Below, in pieces: positions 18,242-26,759 of a stretch of DNA of 64,000 nt. The stretch spans positions 537,501 through 601,500 of the forward strand of contig NC_009437.1 of the NCBI RefSeq assembly GCF_000016545.1. The letters are read 5' to 3'. Position 1 is the stretch's first letter, and every line of letters begins with the position of its first letter. This DNA comes from Caldicellulosiruptor saccharolyticus DSM 8903 (lineage in GTDB: Bacteria; Bacillota; Thermoanaerobacteria; Caldicellulosiruptorales; Caldicellulosiruptoraceae). Both the position numbers and the translations under genes were made by a program. The notes below the pieces were generated by a model. It was not told the origin of the DNA. It did no database searches and was given only the letters and a program-made list of their open reading frames with translations.

Positions 18242-18347
18242 ATTCCATTGATTTTGACTACTTTATAGTATAAACTTTTGAATATAAACTGTACAAATAT
18301 AAAAGAGCCTATAGCTTTGGCATCTTAAAAAGGGGATTTTAAAAGGC

Positions 18348-19043
18348 ATGAGGATAAAGAAAAATAGCACAAACAAAAAATGGCTTTTAGGATTTATAAT
18401 AGGAATTGTTTCGGGGCTTGTAATAGGAATTGCTGCAGGATATTATATTTCATCACACAACATAGCTAAAAAGCAACCGGTGTCGACCACAACTTCTTCC
18501 CAGCAGCAAGTTCAAAGTGGTGGAAGCAGTACATCTGGTAGCAATTTACCACAAACTTCAAATTCCCAGCAAAATACACAGCGAGAGGAAGGAAGTACCA
18601 GAACGCAAAAGCCAAAAACTTACAAGGCATATGGCAGGTTTGTAGGTGGAACTGATGCACACTCCATAGAAGTTAATCTTTTGAATACCAATTTTGACTA
18701 TAAAATATTTGAAACCCACACAGCAGACAACCAGAAATACAATCTCCAGCCGGGGATGATTTTAGAGCTTGAATTTGAAGTACCACAAAGTGGCGGGAAT
18801 CCAAAGATAATAAATATGAGTATTCCAGAAAGTGTTACACTCAAAGGAAAATATATAGGTCTTGCTGACAATAACTTTGCTGAGTTTTTGTTTGACCAAA
18901 AACATGTTGTGCTTCAAATAACAGCTGTATCAAGCAAGATTTCTTATCTTGATGAGAATACAGATGTTGAAGTGACATTTAAAACAAATCCTCAAGACCC
19001 AAACTCAAACCCTATTGTGACAGACATCAAGGTTTTAAAATAA
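18348..19043 (+). CDS. Membrane-anchored secreted protein of unknown function
   Basis: 231 residues. A basic start is followed by one glycine-rich membrane helix (LLGFIIGIVSGLVIGIAAGY, about 14-33), a Ser/Gln/Thr-rich linker (about 45-90) and an extracellular domain of about 130 residues rich in predicted strands. No family is recognised. AAAAGGGG lies 12 bases before the ATG. It is a monocistronic unit between hydE and a shared terminator. Confidence 0.75.
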   Translation: MRIKKNSTNKKWLLGFIIGIVSGLVIGIAAGYYISSHNIAKKQPVSTTTSSQQQVQSGGSSTSGSNLPQTSNSQQNTQREEGSTRTQKPKTYKAYGRFVGGTDAHSIEVNLLNTNFDYKIFETHTADNQKYNLQPGMILELEFEVPQSGGNPKIINMSIPESVTLKGKYIGLADNNFAEFLFDQKHVVLQITAVSSKISYLDENTDVEVTFKTNPQDPNSNPIVTDIKVLK

Positions 19044-19085
19044 AAGGGGTTGCCGCCAAATGTCAAAAGTGGCACCCCTTTTTTG
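19042..19085. terminator. Terminator shared by the 18348 gene and the MFS gene
   Basis: AAAAGGGGTTGCCGC pairs with GTGGCACCCCTTTT across a short loop, followed by a T-run on the plus strand and preceded by A-run (T-run on minus). Confidence 0.88.
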
Positions 19086-19087
19086 TT

Positions 19088-20509
19088 TTAATTTGAGTTC
19101 TCTTGATTATATATATTTCCTCTCTTTATTGATGCGACAATTCCAACAATAGAGAGAACAGAAAATACAAAAAAGCTTATCTTCATACTCTTCAAAATCA
19201 TTAGATAGTTTTCATGAGAAAGTTTTGCACCTTTTAAGTACAAAGAGAATATAAAAGAGACAATTGCCATTGAAAAAGCCTGGCCCATTACTCTCATAAC
19301 AGATATTGTAGACGATGCTGCACCGTAAAGAGACTGCGGTACAGAGCTCATCACAACATTGGTATTTGGTGATGAGAAAAGTCCAAAACCAATACCCATG
19401 ATAATTAGGTTTACTATAACAAGGACTATATTTGTCTTACTTGAGAACAAGGAAAAGATAAAAAGTCCTGCTGTTGTAAGAACCATTCCTGCCGTTGCAA
19501 GCTTTCTTGGTTCAATCTTTTCTGATGCCCTTCCTGAAATAAGTGATGTTATAACCTGAGAGATTGGCTGCAAAATCAAAATACTTCCAACAACCTGCGC
19601 AGGCAGAGCTTTTACAATCTGAAGATATAGCGAAAGAAGGTATGAGGCAGAGAATGTACAGCTGTAGTTTATAAGTGCTGCCAAGTTAGAAAAACCAAAT
19701 TGTGGAATTTTTACAAACAACTTTACGTCAAGCAAAGGATTTTGAGTAGCAAGCTCAAATCCTACAAATAGTATAAGAAGGACACCTCCTAAGAAAAACA
19801 GCATCTTTGGTGTTTTACCAAGCTCAAAAGTTGATGCACCATAGATTAATAAAAAGAGTCCTACAATTGAAAAGATTGTTCCAATTTTATCAAGATTTTT
19901 GAGACTTTCTGCCAAAGAAGTATGCTGCTGCACTTTAATTTCTTTTTTAAGTAAGAAAAGACTAATAAATGACGCAACAAAACCTACCAAAAACGCAAAC
20001 AAGAATATGCTTCTGAAGCCAAATAGCCGCACTAAGATTCCGCCTAAAAAAGGTCCTATTGAGGTTCCAAGGTAGACTGTTGCTGTGTTTATTCCAAGAA
20101 GCCTACCTCTTATTTTTGGCGAGTGGTTTTCAATCAAGATTGCAATTGATGTAACAAATACAAAAGCAGAGAAAAAACCTTGCAGTGCGCGAAATATGAA
20201 CAACACAGTTATATTTGGTGCTATAGCGCACATGAGTGTTGAAATAGTAAATGAAATAAGACCTGTTATAAATATCTTTGTACGGTCAAATGTATCTGAT
20301 AGCTTTCCCATTGGTAGAATAAAAGCAGCTGAAAATAGCAAGAAAATGGTAATAACAAGATTCAGGTTTTCTGCAACCAAATTAAATTTCTTAGCAATGT
20401 CAGGTGCAGCGATGTTAATTGCACTTGACATAAAAGGAACTAAAAATGAAGAAGTTGTTGTTGCAATAAGGATATTTTTGTTAATCTTTTGCTCATCTGT
20501 ACGCTCCAT
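19088..20509 (-). CDS. MFS drug-efflux transporter (DHA2/EmrB-QacA type)
   Basis: 473 residues, strongly hydrophobic, with 14 or so membrane helices. The first loop carries GKLSDTFDRTK, the MFS motif A, and motif C-like GPFLGGILVRLFGFRS follows the fifth helix. It is likely a proton-driven exporter of toxic compounds in the cell membrane. AGAGGTGG lies nine bases before the ATG. It converges with the 18348 gene and diverges from the 20718 gene. The substrate cannot be read from sequence. Confidence 0.88.
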   Translation of the reverse strand: MERTDEQKINKNILIATTTSSFLVPFMSSAINIAAPDIAKKFNLVAENLNLVITIFLLFSAAFILPMGKLSDTFDRTKIFITGLISFTISTLMCAIAPNITVLFIFRALQGFFSAFVFVTSIAILIENHSPKIRGRLLGINTATVYLGTSIGPFLGGILVRLFGFRSIFLFAFLVGFVASFISLFLLKKEIKVQQHTSLAESLKNLDKIGTIFSIVGLFLLIYGASTFELGKTPKMLFFLGGVLLILFVGFELATQNPLLDVKLFVKIPQFGFSNLAALINYSCTFSASYLLSLYLQIVKALPAQVVGSILILQPISQVITSLISGRASEKIEPRKLATAGMVLTTAGLFIFSLFSSKTNIVLVIVNLIIMGIGFGLFSSPNTNVVMSSVPQSLYGAASSTISVMRVMGQAFSMAIVSFIFSLYLKGAKLSHENYLMILKSMKISFFVFSVLSIVGIVASIKRGNIYNQENSN

Positions 20510-20717
20510 ACTGTATGACCACCTCTTTTGTGTGTTATAGTTCAGTTTGAGAGTCTACAAACTATATGATATCACTTTTTGCTCAAAATATATACTTTGA
20601 AAATTGATGAATTTTAGTACTTTTGAGTCTTTGACGAGGCTGGGTAAAAAGGTAAAATTAATTATGTAAAGTTATTTGGATAAAAATAAACATAAATTTG
20701 CGGGTGATAAAGGAAGG

Positions 20718-21368
20718 ATGAAGGTTGCGTGGAGTGCGACACACCAAGAGTTTTTGCTGTCTGACGGGTATTATTTTTCAGGGCTTTATAAGGAACTTAC
20801 AAAAAGAGGGGTATTGATTGAGGAAGTAGATGATTTTGATAGGCTTTTTGAGTACGACGTCATTATCTTTAACTATCCTGAAAATCCGTTCAGTGTTGAA
20901 GAGAAAAAGAGAATACAAAAAGTGTTGAATGAAGAAAAAAAGAAAATTATCTTCACAGCTCATTTCAGGGGTAAGGACGGAGTTTTTGATGTTTGCAATG
21001 CTATAACTCAAGATTTTGGAATAACTGTCTTGCCAGAGGGAGTTAAGGATGAGTGCTGCCACTTAGAAGATGACAGTTTGATTATAACAACAGACAATAT
21101 CAAAAAATACGCATCAAATGTAAAAGAGGTTGTGTTTCCATACTCAGCTCCGCTTTCTCTTTCAGACGGTGTAGAAGTCATATTGAAAGGTCGAGATACT
21201 GCGGTTTCTGATTCAGGTGAGAAGGCACCAATTTTGATTGCACAAAAGAGTTTTGAAAGTGGAAGCAAATTGATTGTCTGCGGAGGATGCATCTTCTGGG
21301 ACAACTTTTCCCTGTTTCGGCTTGACAATCTACAATTTGTTGTGAATTTAATTTTGGGAAATGAATAA
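20718..21368 (+). CDS. Conserved protein, possibly glutamine-amidotransferase-like fold, function unknown
   Basis: About 216 residues from ATG 20718, taken because AAAGGAAGG lies just upstream; a TTG at 20676 is the alternative. The sequence alternates strands and helices (KVAWSATHQEFLLSDGYYF, DVIIFNYPENPFSVEEKKRI, KKIIFTAHFRGKDG, SKLIVCGGCIFWDNF), resembling a class I amidotransferase-like or DUF4350-like Rossmannoid fold. No catalytic triad can be assigned. It is divergent from the MFS gene and precedes the Uma2 gene by 77 bases. Confidence 0.6.
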   Translation: MKVAWSATHQEFLLSDGYYFSGLYKELTKRGVLIEEVDDFDRLFEYDVIIFNYPENPFSVEEKKRIQKVLNEEKKKIIFTAHFRGKDGVFDVCNAITQDFGITVLPEGVKDECCHLEDDSLIITTDNIKKYASNVKEVVFPYSAPLSLSDGVEVILKGRDTAVSDSGEKAPILIAQKSFESGSKLIVCGGCIFWDNFSLFRLDNLQFVVNLILGNE

Positions 21369-21445
21369 AAAGGAAGCTGGTTTTGAAGAGGTTTTTAGGA
21401 TATAATTAAAGACATAGAAAATGTATTGCCAAGGTGTTTTTTGAA

Positions 21446-22021
21446 ATGGAAGAATTTATTTCGATTGAGTATGATTATGAAAAATATCAAAAATTAGAAG
21501 ATAATGGGCGATATGAAATTATTGAAGGCAGGTTATATAACTTAGCACCTTCTCCTTCAGTTTTTCATCAGCATGTGTGTGGGAATATTTATCATAAACT
21601 AAGGATTTTTCTGCAAGATAAAGAATGTGTGCCTTTTATTTCACCTGTCGATGTAAGGCTTGCACCAAAAGGAAGCGAAGATAGAAATATAAAAAACGTA
21701 GTCCAGCCAGATGTGTTTGTGGTTTGTGATAAATCTAAGATTGACCAAAAAGGCATAGTGGGAGCGCCAGAATTTGTTGTAGAGGTTGCCTCTCCAAATA
21801 CATCTGCAAGGGATTATCTTATTAAACTCAAACTTTATGAAAGGTATGGTACAAAAGAGTATTGGATTGTAAATCCGCAGGAAAAGAGCGTTGCAGTCTT
21901 TGTGAAAGCAAAAGAAGACCGATTCGATATAAGCAGTGTATTTTTCCATCCTGCTATTATTAGATCATCTTTTCTCTCTGGCTTTGAGATTTCAACCGAC
22001 GAAGTTTTTGCAGAGATATAA
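21446..22021 (+). CDS. Uma2-family (DUF820) putative endonuclease
   Basis: 191 residues from ATG 21446, with AAGGTG nine bases upstream. Uma2 features are present: YEIIEGRLYNLAPSPSVFHQ at the start, PDVFVVCDKSKI (the metal-binding Asp), FVVEVASPNTSARDY (E-x-V replacing E-x-K) and a KLKLYERYGTKEYWIVNP signature. These form a PD-(D/E)XK nuclease fold. The family is widespread and mobile, often in many copies, and its cellular role is unclear. Confidence 0.9.
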   Translation: MEEFISIEYDYEKYQKLEDNGRYEIIEGRLYNLAPSPSVFHQHVCGNIYHKLRIFLQDKECVPFISPVDVRLAPKGSEDRNIKNVVQPDVFVVCDKSKIDQKGIVGAPEFVVEVASPNTSARDYLIKLKLYERYGTKEYWIVNPQEKSVAVFVKAKEDRFDISSVFFHPAIIRSSFLSGFEISTDEVFAEI

Positions 22022-22051
22022 CTTAAAAAAGTAAGGTGGCAAGGTATGGAC

Positions 22052-22462
22052 TTACTTTTCGTACCTTGCCACAACTCTTGTTGAAATACCACCACGTTCG
22101 TGAAACTCTCCAATCACTTCCATGAACTTTGGCTCAAGCAATTTTACAAGGTCGTCTAAAATCCTGTTTACAGCATGTTCCTGCAAAATTCCCACATTTC
22201 TAAATGATGTCAGGTAATATTTCAATGATTTTAGCTCAACAAGCTTTTTGTTGGGTATATACCTTATTGTAAGCCGGGCTGTATCAGGAAGACCTGTCCA
22301 CGGACAAACTGATGAAAATTCGTCTGTGATATACTCAACAACTGTATTTTTTTCAGGGTATTCATAGTCAATTGCTTCTAAAACGTCAGTGTCTATCTTT
22401 TCATAGCCATAGATGTCAAATCTTCTTTGCTGGTATTTGTCATTTAAATTTGGCGACTGCAT
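22052..22462 (-). CDS. queF: NADPH-dependent preQ0 reductase QueF
   Basis: 136 residues, the normal size of the unimodular type. [11 protein letters not shown] carries the nucleophilic Cys (about 52), and [21 protein letters not shown] is the QueF NADPH/substrate signature. It reduces 7-cyano-7-deazaguanine to preQ1 for queuosine in tRNA. GGGAGG lies upstream of the ATG. On the minus strand TTTACA and TAAAAT spaced 18 bases form a plausible promoter around 22540-22570. Its 60-base leader does not match a preQ1 aptamer that I recognise. No other queuosine gene is in the window. Confidence 0.95.
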   Translation of the reverse strand: MQSPNLNDKYQQRRFDIYGYEKIDTDVLEAIDYEYPEKNTVVEYITDEFSSVCPWTGLPDTARLTIRYIPNKKLVELKSLKYYLTSFRNVGILQEHAVNRILDDLVKLLEPKFMEVIGEFHERGGISTRVVARYEK

Positions 22463-22627
22463 TTTTTCAAAACCTCCCTTGTTTTGTTGACCGGAGTTGC
22501 TGCGAATCAGCCATGATATGCTTTTAAGCCTGCAAAAAAGATTTTAGCATACTTTAATTTGCATTGTAAATTGGGGTATAATGAAAATTAACAATACGAA
22601 TTTAAAAATTTTTGAGGGGAATGATAC

Positions 22628-23542
22628 ATGCCAGAAAAAGAGCCTCTTTACATAGAAGAGATTTTTGACTATGTTAGCCAGCGACCACAGAAGTTTGCTT
22701 TGAATTTCTGGGAAGACCCAAGATATTTTAAGCTTCACAGGCACAATTTTGTTGAGTTTATGTATGTTGTAAAAGGCGAGGGGACAGAACATATAAATTC
22801 AATCAGCTACAGTCTAAAACCTGGCACATTTTCAATTGTAATGCCGTACCAAATTCACAGAATAGAGTATTCAGAGCAAAACCCTCTTTCAATTTATGTT
22901 GTTGCAATTTCGTTTGAGGAGCTTTTAGCACCATCGAGCATCTTCTACAGAATAGGTCAGCTTCTTTTGAACTACGACGAAAATGTCCTTCCCTATTACT
23001 ACTTTGAAGGCAAGGAAAAAGAGATGATGGACAGCCTATTTGAAGAAGCGTGGATATATTTTAACCAGCAGGATGTGTGGGCAGAGATAATACTCAAAGC
23101 CAAGATTTTAGAGATAGTTGCATACTTTGACAGATGCAGAAATTTGGCATGTGAAAAAAACTTTCAAAGCCCTGCTTCTAACTTTGTCACAAACAGAGCT
23201 CAAAAAGAAAGCATTCCTGTTCCGACCGACTACTGGCAGCTTGTATACTATGTGCATAAGAATTATAACCAGAACATAGACCTAAAAACCTTGTCGAAAG
23301 AGTTTCATTTGAGCCCATCTTACATAAGCCAGCTTTTTAAAAAGCTTGTTGGGAGCAACTTTCACAACTTTTTGATTGAGGTGAGGCTTCAGCACGCATG
23401 CAGCCTGCTTCTTTCAACAGACAAGCCGGTGACAGACATTGCTCTTGAGGTTGGGTTTGATTCGTATTCAACATTTGCAAGAGTTTTTCACAAACACAAA
23501 GGTATGAGCGCACTGGAGTTCAGGAAAAGAGGGGGAGCTTAA
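22628..23542 (+). CDS. AraC-family transcriptional regulator with cupin sensor
   Basis: 304 residues. The N-terminal cupin-like domain has KLHRHNFVEFMYVVKGEG and SLKPGTFSIVMPYQIHRI. The C-terminal pair of helix-turn-helix units (about 200-300) reads LKTLSKEFHLSPSYISQLFK and VTDIALEVGFDSYSTFARVF with the terminal KGMSALEFRK. It is a ligand-responsive activator, probably of sugar or stress genes. GAGGGG is just upstream. A decayed copy of its C-terminus lies at 27975-28140. Confidence 0.93.
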   Translation: MPEKEPLYIEEIFDYVSQRPQKFALNFWEDPRYFKLHRHNFVEFMYVVKGEGTEHINSISYSLKPGTFSIVMPYQIHRIEYSEQNPLSIYVVAISFEELLAPSSIFYRIGQLLLNYDENVLPYYYFEGKEKEMMDSLFEEAWIYFNQQDVWAEIILKAKILEIVAYFDRCRNLACEKNFQSPASNFVTNRAQKESIPVPTDYWQLVYYVHKNYNQNIDLKTLSKEFHLSPSYISQLFKKLVGSNFHNFLIEVRLQHACSLLLSTDKPVTDIALEVGFDSYSTFARVFHKHKGMSALEFRKRGGA

Positions 23543-23695
23543 GTAGGTCTGAGCTGAGCAGGGCAAGCTACAGTGCACAGTGATGTTGCGTAAATTAATA
23601 AATGAAAAATTTTTCTTTGAAAATTTGGAACATAGAGTAAGTCTCACAAATGAATTTTGGTTGCCTAAAAGAGTGATGGGAAATACAACAGAGAA

Positions 23696-23723
23696 AATTA
23701 AAAGGCGGGTGTGCTGCCCGCCT
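23696..23723 (-). terminator. Terminator of the thioredoxin-like/permease/ArsR unit
   Basis: On the minus strand AGGCGGG, a short loop and CCCGCCTTTTAATTTT form a stem with a T-rich tail downstream of the gene ending at 23743. Confidence 0.85.
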
Positions 23724-23742
23724 CGCAAGGGAAATATGCCTT

Positions 23743-23988
23743 TTACTTTCCTGCCTCTTTTTTCAAAACCTCTTTTATCTCCTCAACACCTGCAACCCTG
23801 CCAGATAATATAAGCTTTTCATCTACAACAAGCGCAGGTGTTCTCATAACACCGTAAGACATTATCTTTTCGATGTCCTTTACCTCTTCAAACTGAGCTT
23901 CAATCCCAAGCTCCTCAGCTGCCTTTTTTGCATTTTCCATGAGCTTTTTGCAGTTTGCACATCCACCACCAAGAACTTTAATAACCAT
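23743..23988 (-). CDS. Small thioredoxin-like redox protein
   Basis: 81 residues from the ATG at 23988 (MVIKVLGGGCANCKKL), preferred over a longer start at 24027 because an AAGGGAAGGTG site lies between them. The CANC active site follows the first strand; VMRTPALVVDEKLILSGR provides the cis-Pro strand. It belongs to the redox-active disulfide protein 2 family, commonly paired with the permease upstream. It is the last gene of a three-gene unit and probably handles thiol or metalloid redox chemistry. Confidence 0.88.
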   Translation of the reverse strand: MVIKVLGGGCANCKKLMENAKKAAEELGIEAQFEEVKDIEKIMSYGVMRTPALVVDEKLILSGRVAGVEEIKEVLKKEAGK

Positions 23989-24019
23989 TTGTTCATCGCA
24001 CCTTCCCTTCTTATAAAAT

Positions 24020-24991
24020 TTATCCAAGAATAAGGTTAAATAAGTACCCTGCTGTAATTATCCCACAGCCTACAATTGCCACAAATATTCCCAAAAGCTG
24101 TGGTTTTAACACCCTTCGAAGAAGTATCATCTCAGGCAAAGATAGAGCTGTTACACTCATCATGAAAGAAAGCGATGTTCCCATCGAAACTCCAAGGCGC
24201 CTGAATTCACTTACAAGTGGAATAATCCCTGCTGCGTTTGAGTAAAGAGGTATTCCAAGCGCTGTTGCAAAGATTACAGCAAAAGGATTGTTCTTGCCGG
24301 CAATCTTTGCCAGCGCTCCTGTTGGGATGTAGCCGTGCAAGAATGCGCCAATGCCAATTCCCACAACAACAAACACCCATACCTTTTTTATAAGCTCAAT
24401 GGTAAATTCAAGTGTTTCTTTAAGACGCTGCTTTAAAGTTTTCTTGTCCTCAGCGATTTGGACGTTTCCAACTTTTATTTTAAAAACATAGTCCTCAACA
24501 TACTTTTCAAGATTAAGCTTTCCAATTACAATGCCACTTGCAATTGCAATTATCTCACCTGACAGCACGTAAATAAGAGCAATTTTAAGACCAAAATTTG
24601 CATACAAAAGTCCGAGCGCCACTTCATTTACCATTGGAGCAGCAATCAGGTATGAAAATGTCACGCCAAGCGGAATTCCTGCTTCAACAAAGCCAATAAA
24701 AAGCGGGACTGCTGAGCATGAACAAAACGGTGTTACAATTCCTAAAAGTGCTGCTAAAATGTGGGCAAGGAAGATATTTTGTTTTTTGTGTGAAAGAATT
24801 TCTCTTGTCTTTTCAGGTGAGAAAAAGCTTCTTATAAAGGTTATCACAAATACAATCAAAAATAACAGGATAAAAATCTTGATTGTGTCAAATATAAAAA
24901 AGTTCACAGCACTTGCAAGTTTTGAACCCTGCGGGATTTTAAAAACATTGTAAGTCACGAAATCAGCAAATTTCTGAACAGGCGAAAACAA
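24020..24991 (-). CDS. Permease of the DUF318/ArsP-like family
   Basis: 323 residues with about eight membrane helices. The diagnostic segment GIVTPFCSCSAVPLFIGF (about 85-102) holds the conserved cysteines, and its second-half counterpart has ALGIPLYSNAAGIIP. A cytoplasmic loop about 175-205 separates the halves. Relatives export trivalent methylarsenicals or are linked to thioredoxin-like proteins. The start is TTG at 24991 with AAAGGGTG upstream. The neighbours (ArsR-type repressor above, CxxC protein below) suggest a metal- or redox-responsive efflux unit. A decayed fragment of this gene recurs at 28150-28370. Confidence 0.88.
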   Translation of the reverse strand: MFSPVQKFADFVTYNVFKIPQGSKLASAVNFFIFDTIKIFILLFLIVFVITFIRSFFSPEKTREILSHKKQNIFLAHILAALLGIVTPFCSCSAVPLFIGFVEAGIPLGVTFSYLIAAPMVNEVALGLLYANFGLKIALIYVLSGEIIAIASGIVIGKLNLEKYVEDYVFKIKVGNVQIAEDKKTLKQRLKETLEFTIELIKKVWVFVVVGIGIGAFLHGYIPTGALAKIAGKNNPFAVIFATALGIPLYSNAAGIIPLVSEFRRLGVSMGTSLSFMMSVTALSLPEMILLRRVLKPQLLGIFVAIVGCGIITAGYLFNLILG

Positions 24992-24997
24992 ATGCTA

Positions 24998-25294
24998 TCA
25001 CACCCTTTCAGTCTTTTGACACTCAAGTATGAAGGCTTCTGCTATATTCAGCAAATCCTTGACATATTCATTTTTAATCCTGTAGTGCATATTTGCACCC
25101 ACCTTGCGGTGCTCAAGCAAACCAGCCTCTTTTAAGATTTTCAAATGTTGAGATAAGTTTGGCTGAGAAAACTCAACAAACTGTAAAAGTTCACATACGC
25201 ACTTTTCGCCACTCAACAGATTTTGAACTATCTTTATTCTAATTGGGTGAGAAAGCGCTTTGAACACCTTTGCAAGCCTTTCTTCCATAGACAT
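24998..25294 (-). CDS. ArsR/SmtB-family repressor
   Basis: 98 residues, winged helix-turn-helix: FKALSHPIRIKIVQNLL, then KCVCELLQ with the two cysteines of the metalloid site, then FSQPNLSQHLKILKEAGLLE as recognition helix and RKVGANMHYRI wing. It should repress its own three-gene operon until a thiophilic metal(loid) binds. A long inverted repeat just upstream (25312-25343) is a candidate operator. Confidence 0.92.
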   Translation of the reverse strand: MSMEERLAKVFKALSHPIRIKIVQNLLSGEKCVCELLQFVEFSQPNLSQHLKILKEAGLLEHRKVGANMHYRIKNEYVKDLLNIAEAFILECQKTERV

Positions 25295-25311
25295 ATTTTT
25301 CGCACAATCTT

Positions 25312-25343
25312 TCTTTTTTCAGCTTTAAAAGAAAGAGTTGTGC
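25312..25343. promoter_or_regulatory. Inverted repeat upstream of the ArsR gene, candidate operator
   Basis: GCACAATCTTTC faces GAAAGAGTTGTGC, an imperfect palindrome (one G-T type mismatch) 18 bases before the ArsR start. A second pair, ATGAAC and GTTCAT, lies at about 25398-25424. Either could be the repressor site; the first also looks like a hairpin followed by T5 on the plus strand. Confidence 0.5.
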
Positions 25344-25855
25344 TTTTTGCACCTCTCTTTTATTTAGTTTATAAGCATTTAATTATATAATAAACTAATG
25401 AACAAAAAAATTCAAGTTCATTTTTTGTATTCTTGATTTTTTGGGAAGATTCTTATTTCGTGATTATGATATAATATTCATAGTAGACTACACTCCCATT
25501 CTGACGACAGTTTTTGGTGTTTCTTTTGAATAGCACATTACACTTTTTAATTATATTCGTTCAGGATGAAGGCAGCCTCAATTCTTTTTATAACCTTCTC
25601 CTTAGTGTTTTCGCACTATTTTTCGCTGTGGTAAATATCTTTACACCTATTCGAGATAATTAAAAGGGTTATATTGCAAAAACTGAAAGCTGAGTGTATA
25701 ATAAAAAACTGCATGGGAAATTGTATTCAAAATCTATCTACAAAAATGTAAAAATAAAAATCAAACCGCAGCTTTTAAGCTGTGGTTTTTGTTTTTTGTG
25801 TGGTATAATAAAAGTTGTAAGCAAAAAACTTTCAAACGAAAAGGGTGATTTTGTT
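25344..25855. other. Intergenic stretch with no gene, ending in a terminator-like hairpin
   Basis: AT-rich and without a convincing reading frame. On the minus strand, around 25590-25640, a short frame reads KIFTTAKNSAKTLRRRL and then stops; it could be a gene remnant but is too short to name. A strong hairpin lies at 25763-25797 and a TATAAT at 25804-25809 precedes hicB. Confidence 0.5.
25763..25797 (+). terminator. Hairpin terminator without an obvious upstream gene
   Basis: AAACCGCAGC and GCTGTGGTTT form a stem with a six-base loop, followed by TTTGTTTTTT. No coding gene precedes it, so it may end a small RNA or a lost gene. Confidence 0.75.
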
Positions 25856-26056
25856 ATGTTGTTTACAGTGATAGTAAGCAAAGAGGACAACTGGTATATA
25901 GCTAAATGCGTAGAAAACAGTGTAGCTTCACAAGGAAAAACCATCGAAGAAGCAATAGCTAACTTAAAAGAAACTCTTGAACTTTACTACGAGGGAGAAG
26001 AAATACAAAAACCACAAATGCCACCGCTGATAACTACTATAGAGGTGGCTGTGTAA
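25856..26056 (+). CDS. hicB: HicB-type antitoxin
   Basis: 66 residues from ATG 25856 (MLFTVIVSKEDNWYIAKC). The HicB fold is visible in SQGKTIEEAIANLKETLELY. Family antitoxins bind and block the HicA RNase. This one is short and lacks a C-terminal DNA-binding tail, as in the smaller HicB class. The stop at 26056 directly abuts the hicA start at 26057. The open frame extending upstream to 25694 has no ribosome site and is not part of the gene. Confidence 0.88.
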   Translation: MLFTVIVSKEDNWYIAKCVENSVASQGKTIEEAIANLKETLELYYEGEEIQKPQMPPLITTIEVAV

Positions 26057-26281
26057 ATGTCTTCCAGGTATCCTATACTAAAGCCACAGGATATAATAAG
26101 AGCACTCAAAAAAGCTGGATTTAAAGAAGTGGCACAAAAAGGCAGTCATCTCAAGCTCAAAAAAGAAAATCCAACAAGAAACGTAATTATTCCAATGCAT
26201 GAAGAAGTTACAAGATGAACATTAAAAAGTATTTTGGAACAAGCAGGAATAAGTTTAGAAGAGTTTTTAGAACTCCTTTAA
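26057..26281 (+). pseudogene. hicA: hicA mRNA interferase toxin with premature TGA
   Basis: The frame starts MSSRYPILKPQDIIRALKK and keeps the catalytic GSHLKL histidine. It reaches HEEVTR and then TGA at 26216-26218, where HicA proteins have Gly. The same frame continues TLKSILEQAGISLEEFLELL to a TAA at 26281, exactly the expected HicA C-terminus. One base change (GGA to TGA) thus removes the last 20 residues. The toxin is probably inactive while its antitoxin gene is intact. Confidence 0.88.
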
Positions 26282-26392
26282 GCTTTTTGTCAATTTGCTG
26301 AAAAAGAGAAGATTCTTATTAGATACATTTAGATTGTCTTCTGCTGTAACTTTCCTTTAATCATCTCCGATATAGAACTGGAGGTTTGGTAA

Positions 26393-26539
26393 ATGCTAAA
26401 ACAGATGATTACAAAATTGGAGAAATTCCCACCTATAATAAGGGCATTGTCGATTTTTATTGGTTTTGGATTATTATCTCTTTTAGCCTTTAAAATTGGA
26501 GAATTTGTTGGCAGATTAATTTACGATATTTTACATTAA
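26393..26539 (+). CDS. Small membrane protein (48 residues)
   Basis: ATG 26393 is preceded by a GGAGG (26380-26384). The peptide has an amphipathic start (MLKQMITKLEKFPPIIRAL), one hydrophobic helix (SIFIGFGLLSLLAFKIGEF) and a short tail. No family is recognised. It could be a small membrane-active or regulatory peptide, and lies between broken hicA and decayed copies of ABC and response-regulator genes. Confidence 0.55.
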   Translation: MLKQMITKLEKFPPIIRALSIFIGFGLLSLLAFKIGEFVGRLIYDILH

Positions 26540-26574
26540 TGCATTAAAATATTGCCACAAGAAAAAACTTTATT

Positions 26575-26676
26575 TTACACCTTCGAAAGTACATTTTTGG
26601 ATAACATCTTTACTCTGGCAAACACAAAAAAGTAGGCAAAAACAAAAACTATGGTTATATCGCCAATGAGTTGTTT
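26575..26676 (-). pseudogene. C-terminal fragment of an ABC-2 permease
   Basis: The minus strand reads LIGDITIVFVFAYFFVFARV and ends KMLSKNVLSKV before a stop. This parallels the end of the intact permease at 35795-36907 (VDIGIVTAFCLFFALAGIKQ, LSKNVMSKL). Only about 33 codons remain. Together with the truncated regulator next to it, it marks a lost second copy of that transporter/regulator locus. Confidence 0.65.
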
Positions 26677-26759
26677 CAATTTGTTTTTTATAAGCACTTA
26701 TTCAAGCATACCTTTGAGTAACAATTGTTAAAAAATGCCTATGTCTTACACTTTTGAGA

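Noticed and set aside
22463-22627. Possible preQ1 riboswitch before queF
   Set aside because: The 60-base leader can fold weakly but lacks the core bases of the preQ1 classes I know, so it is not called.
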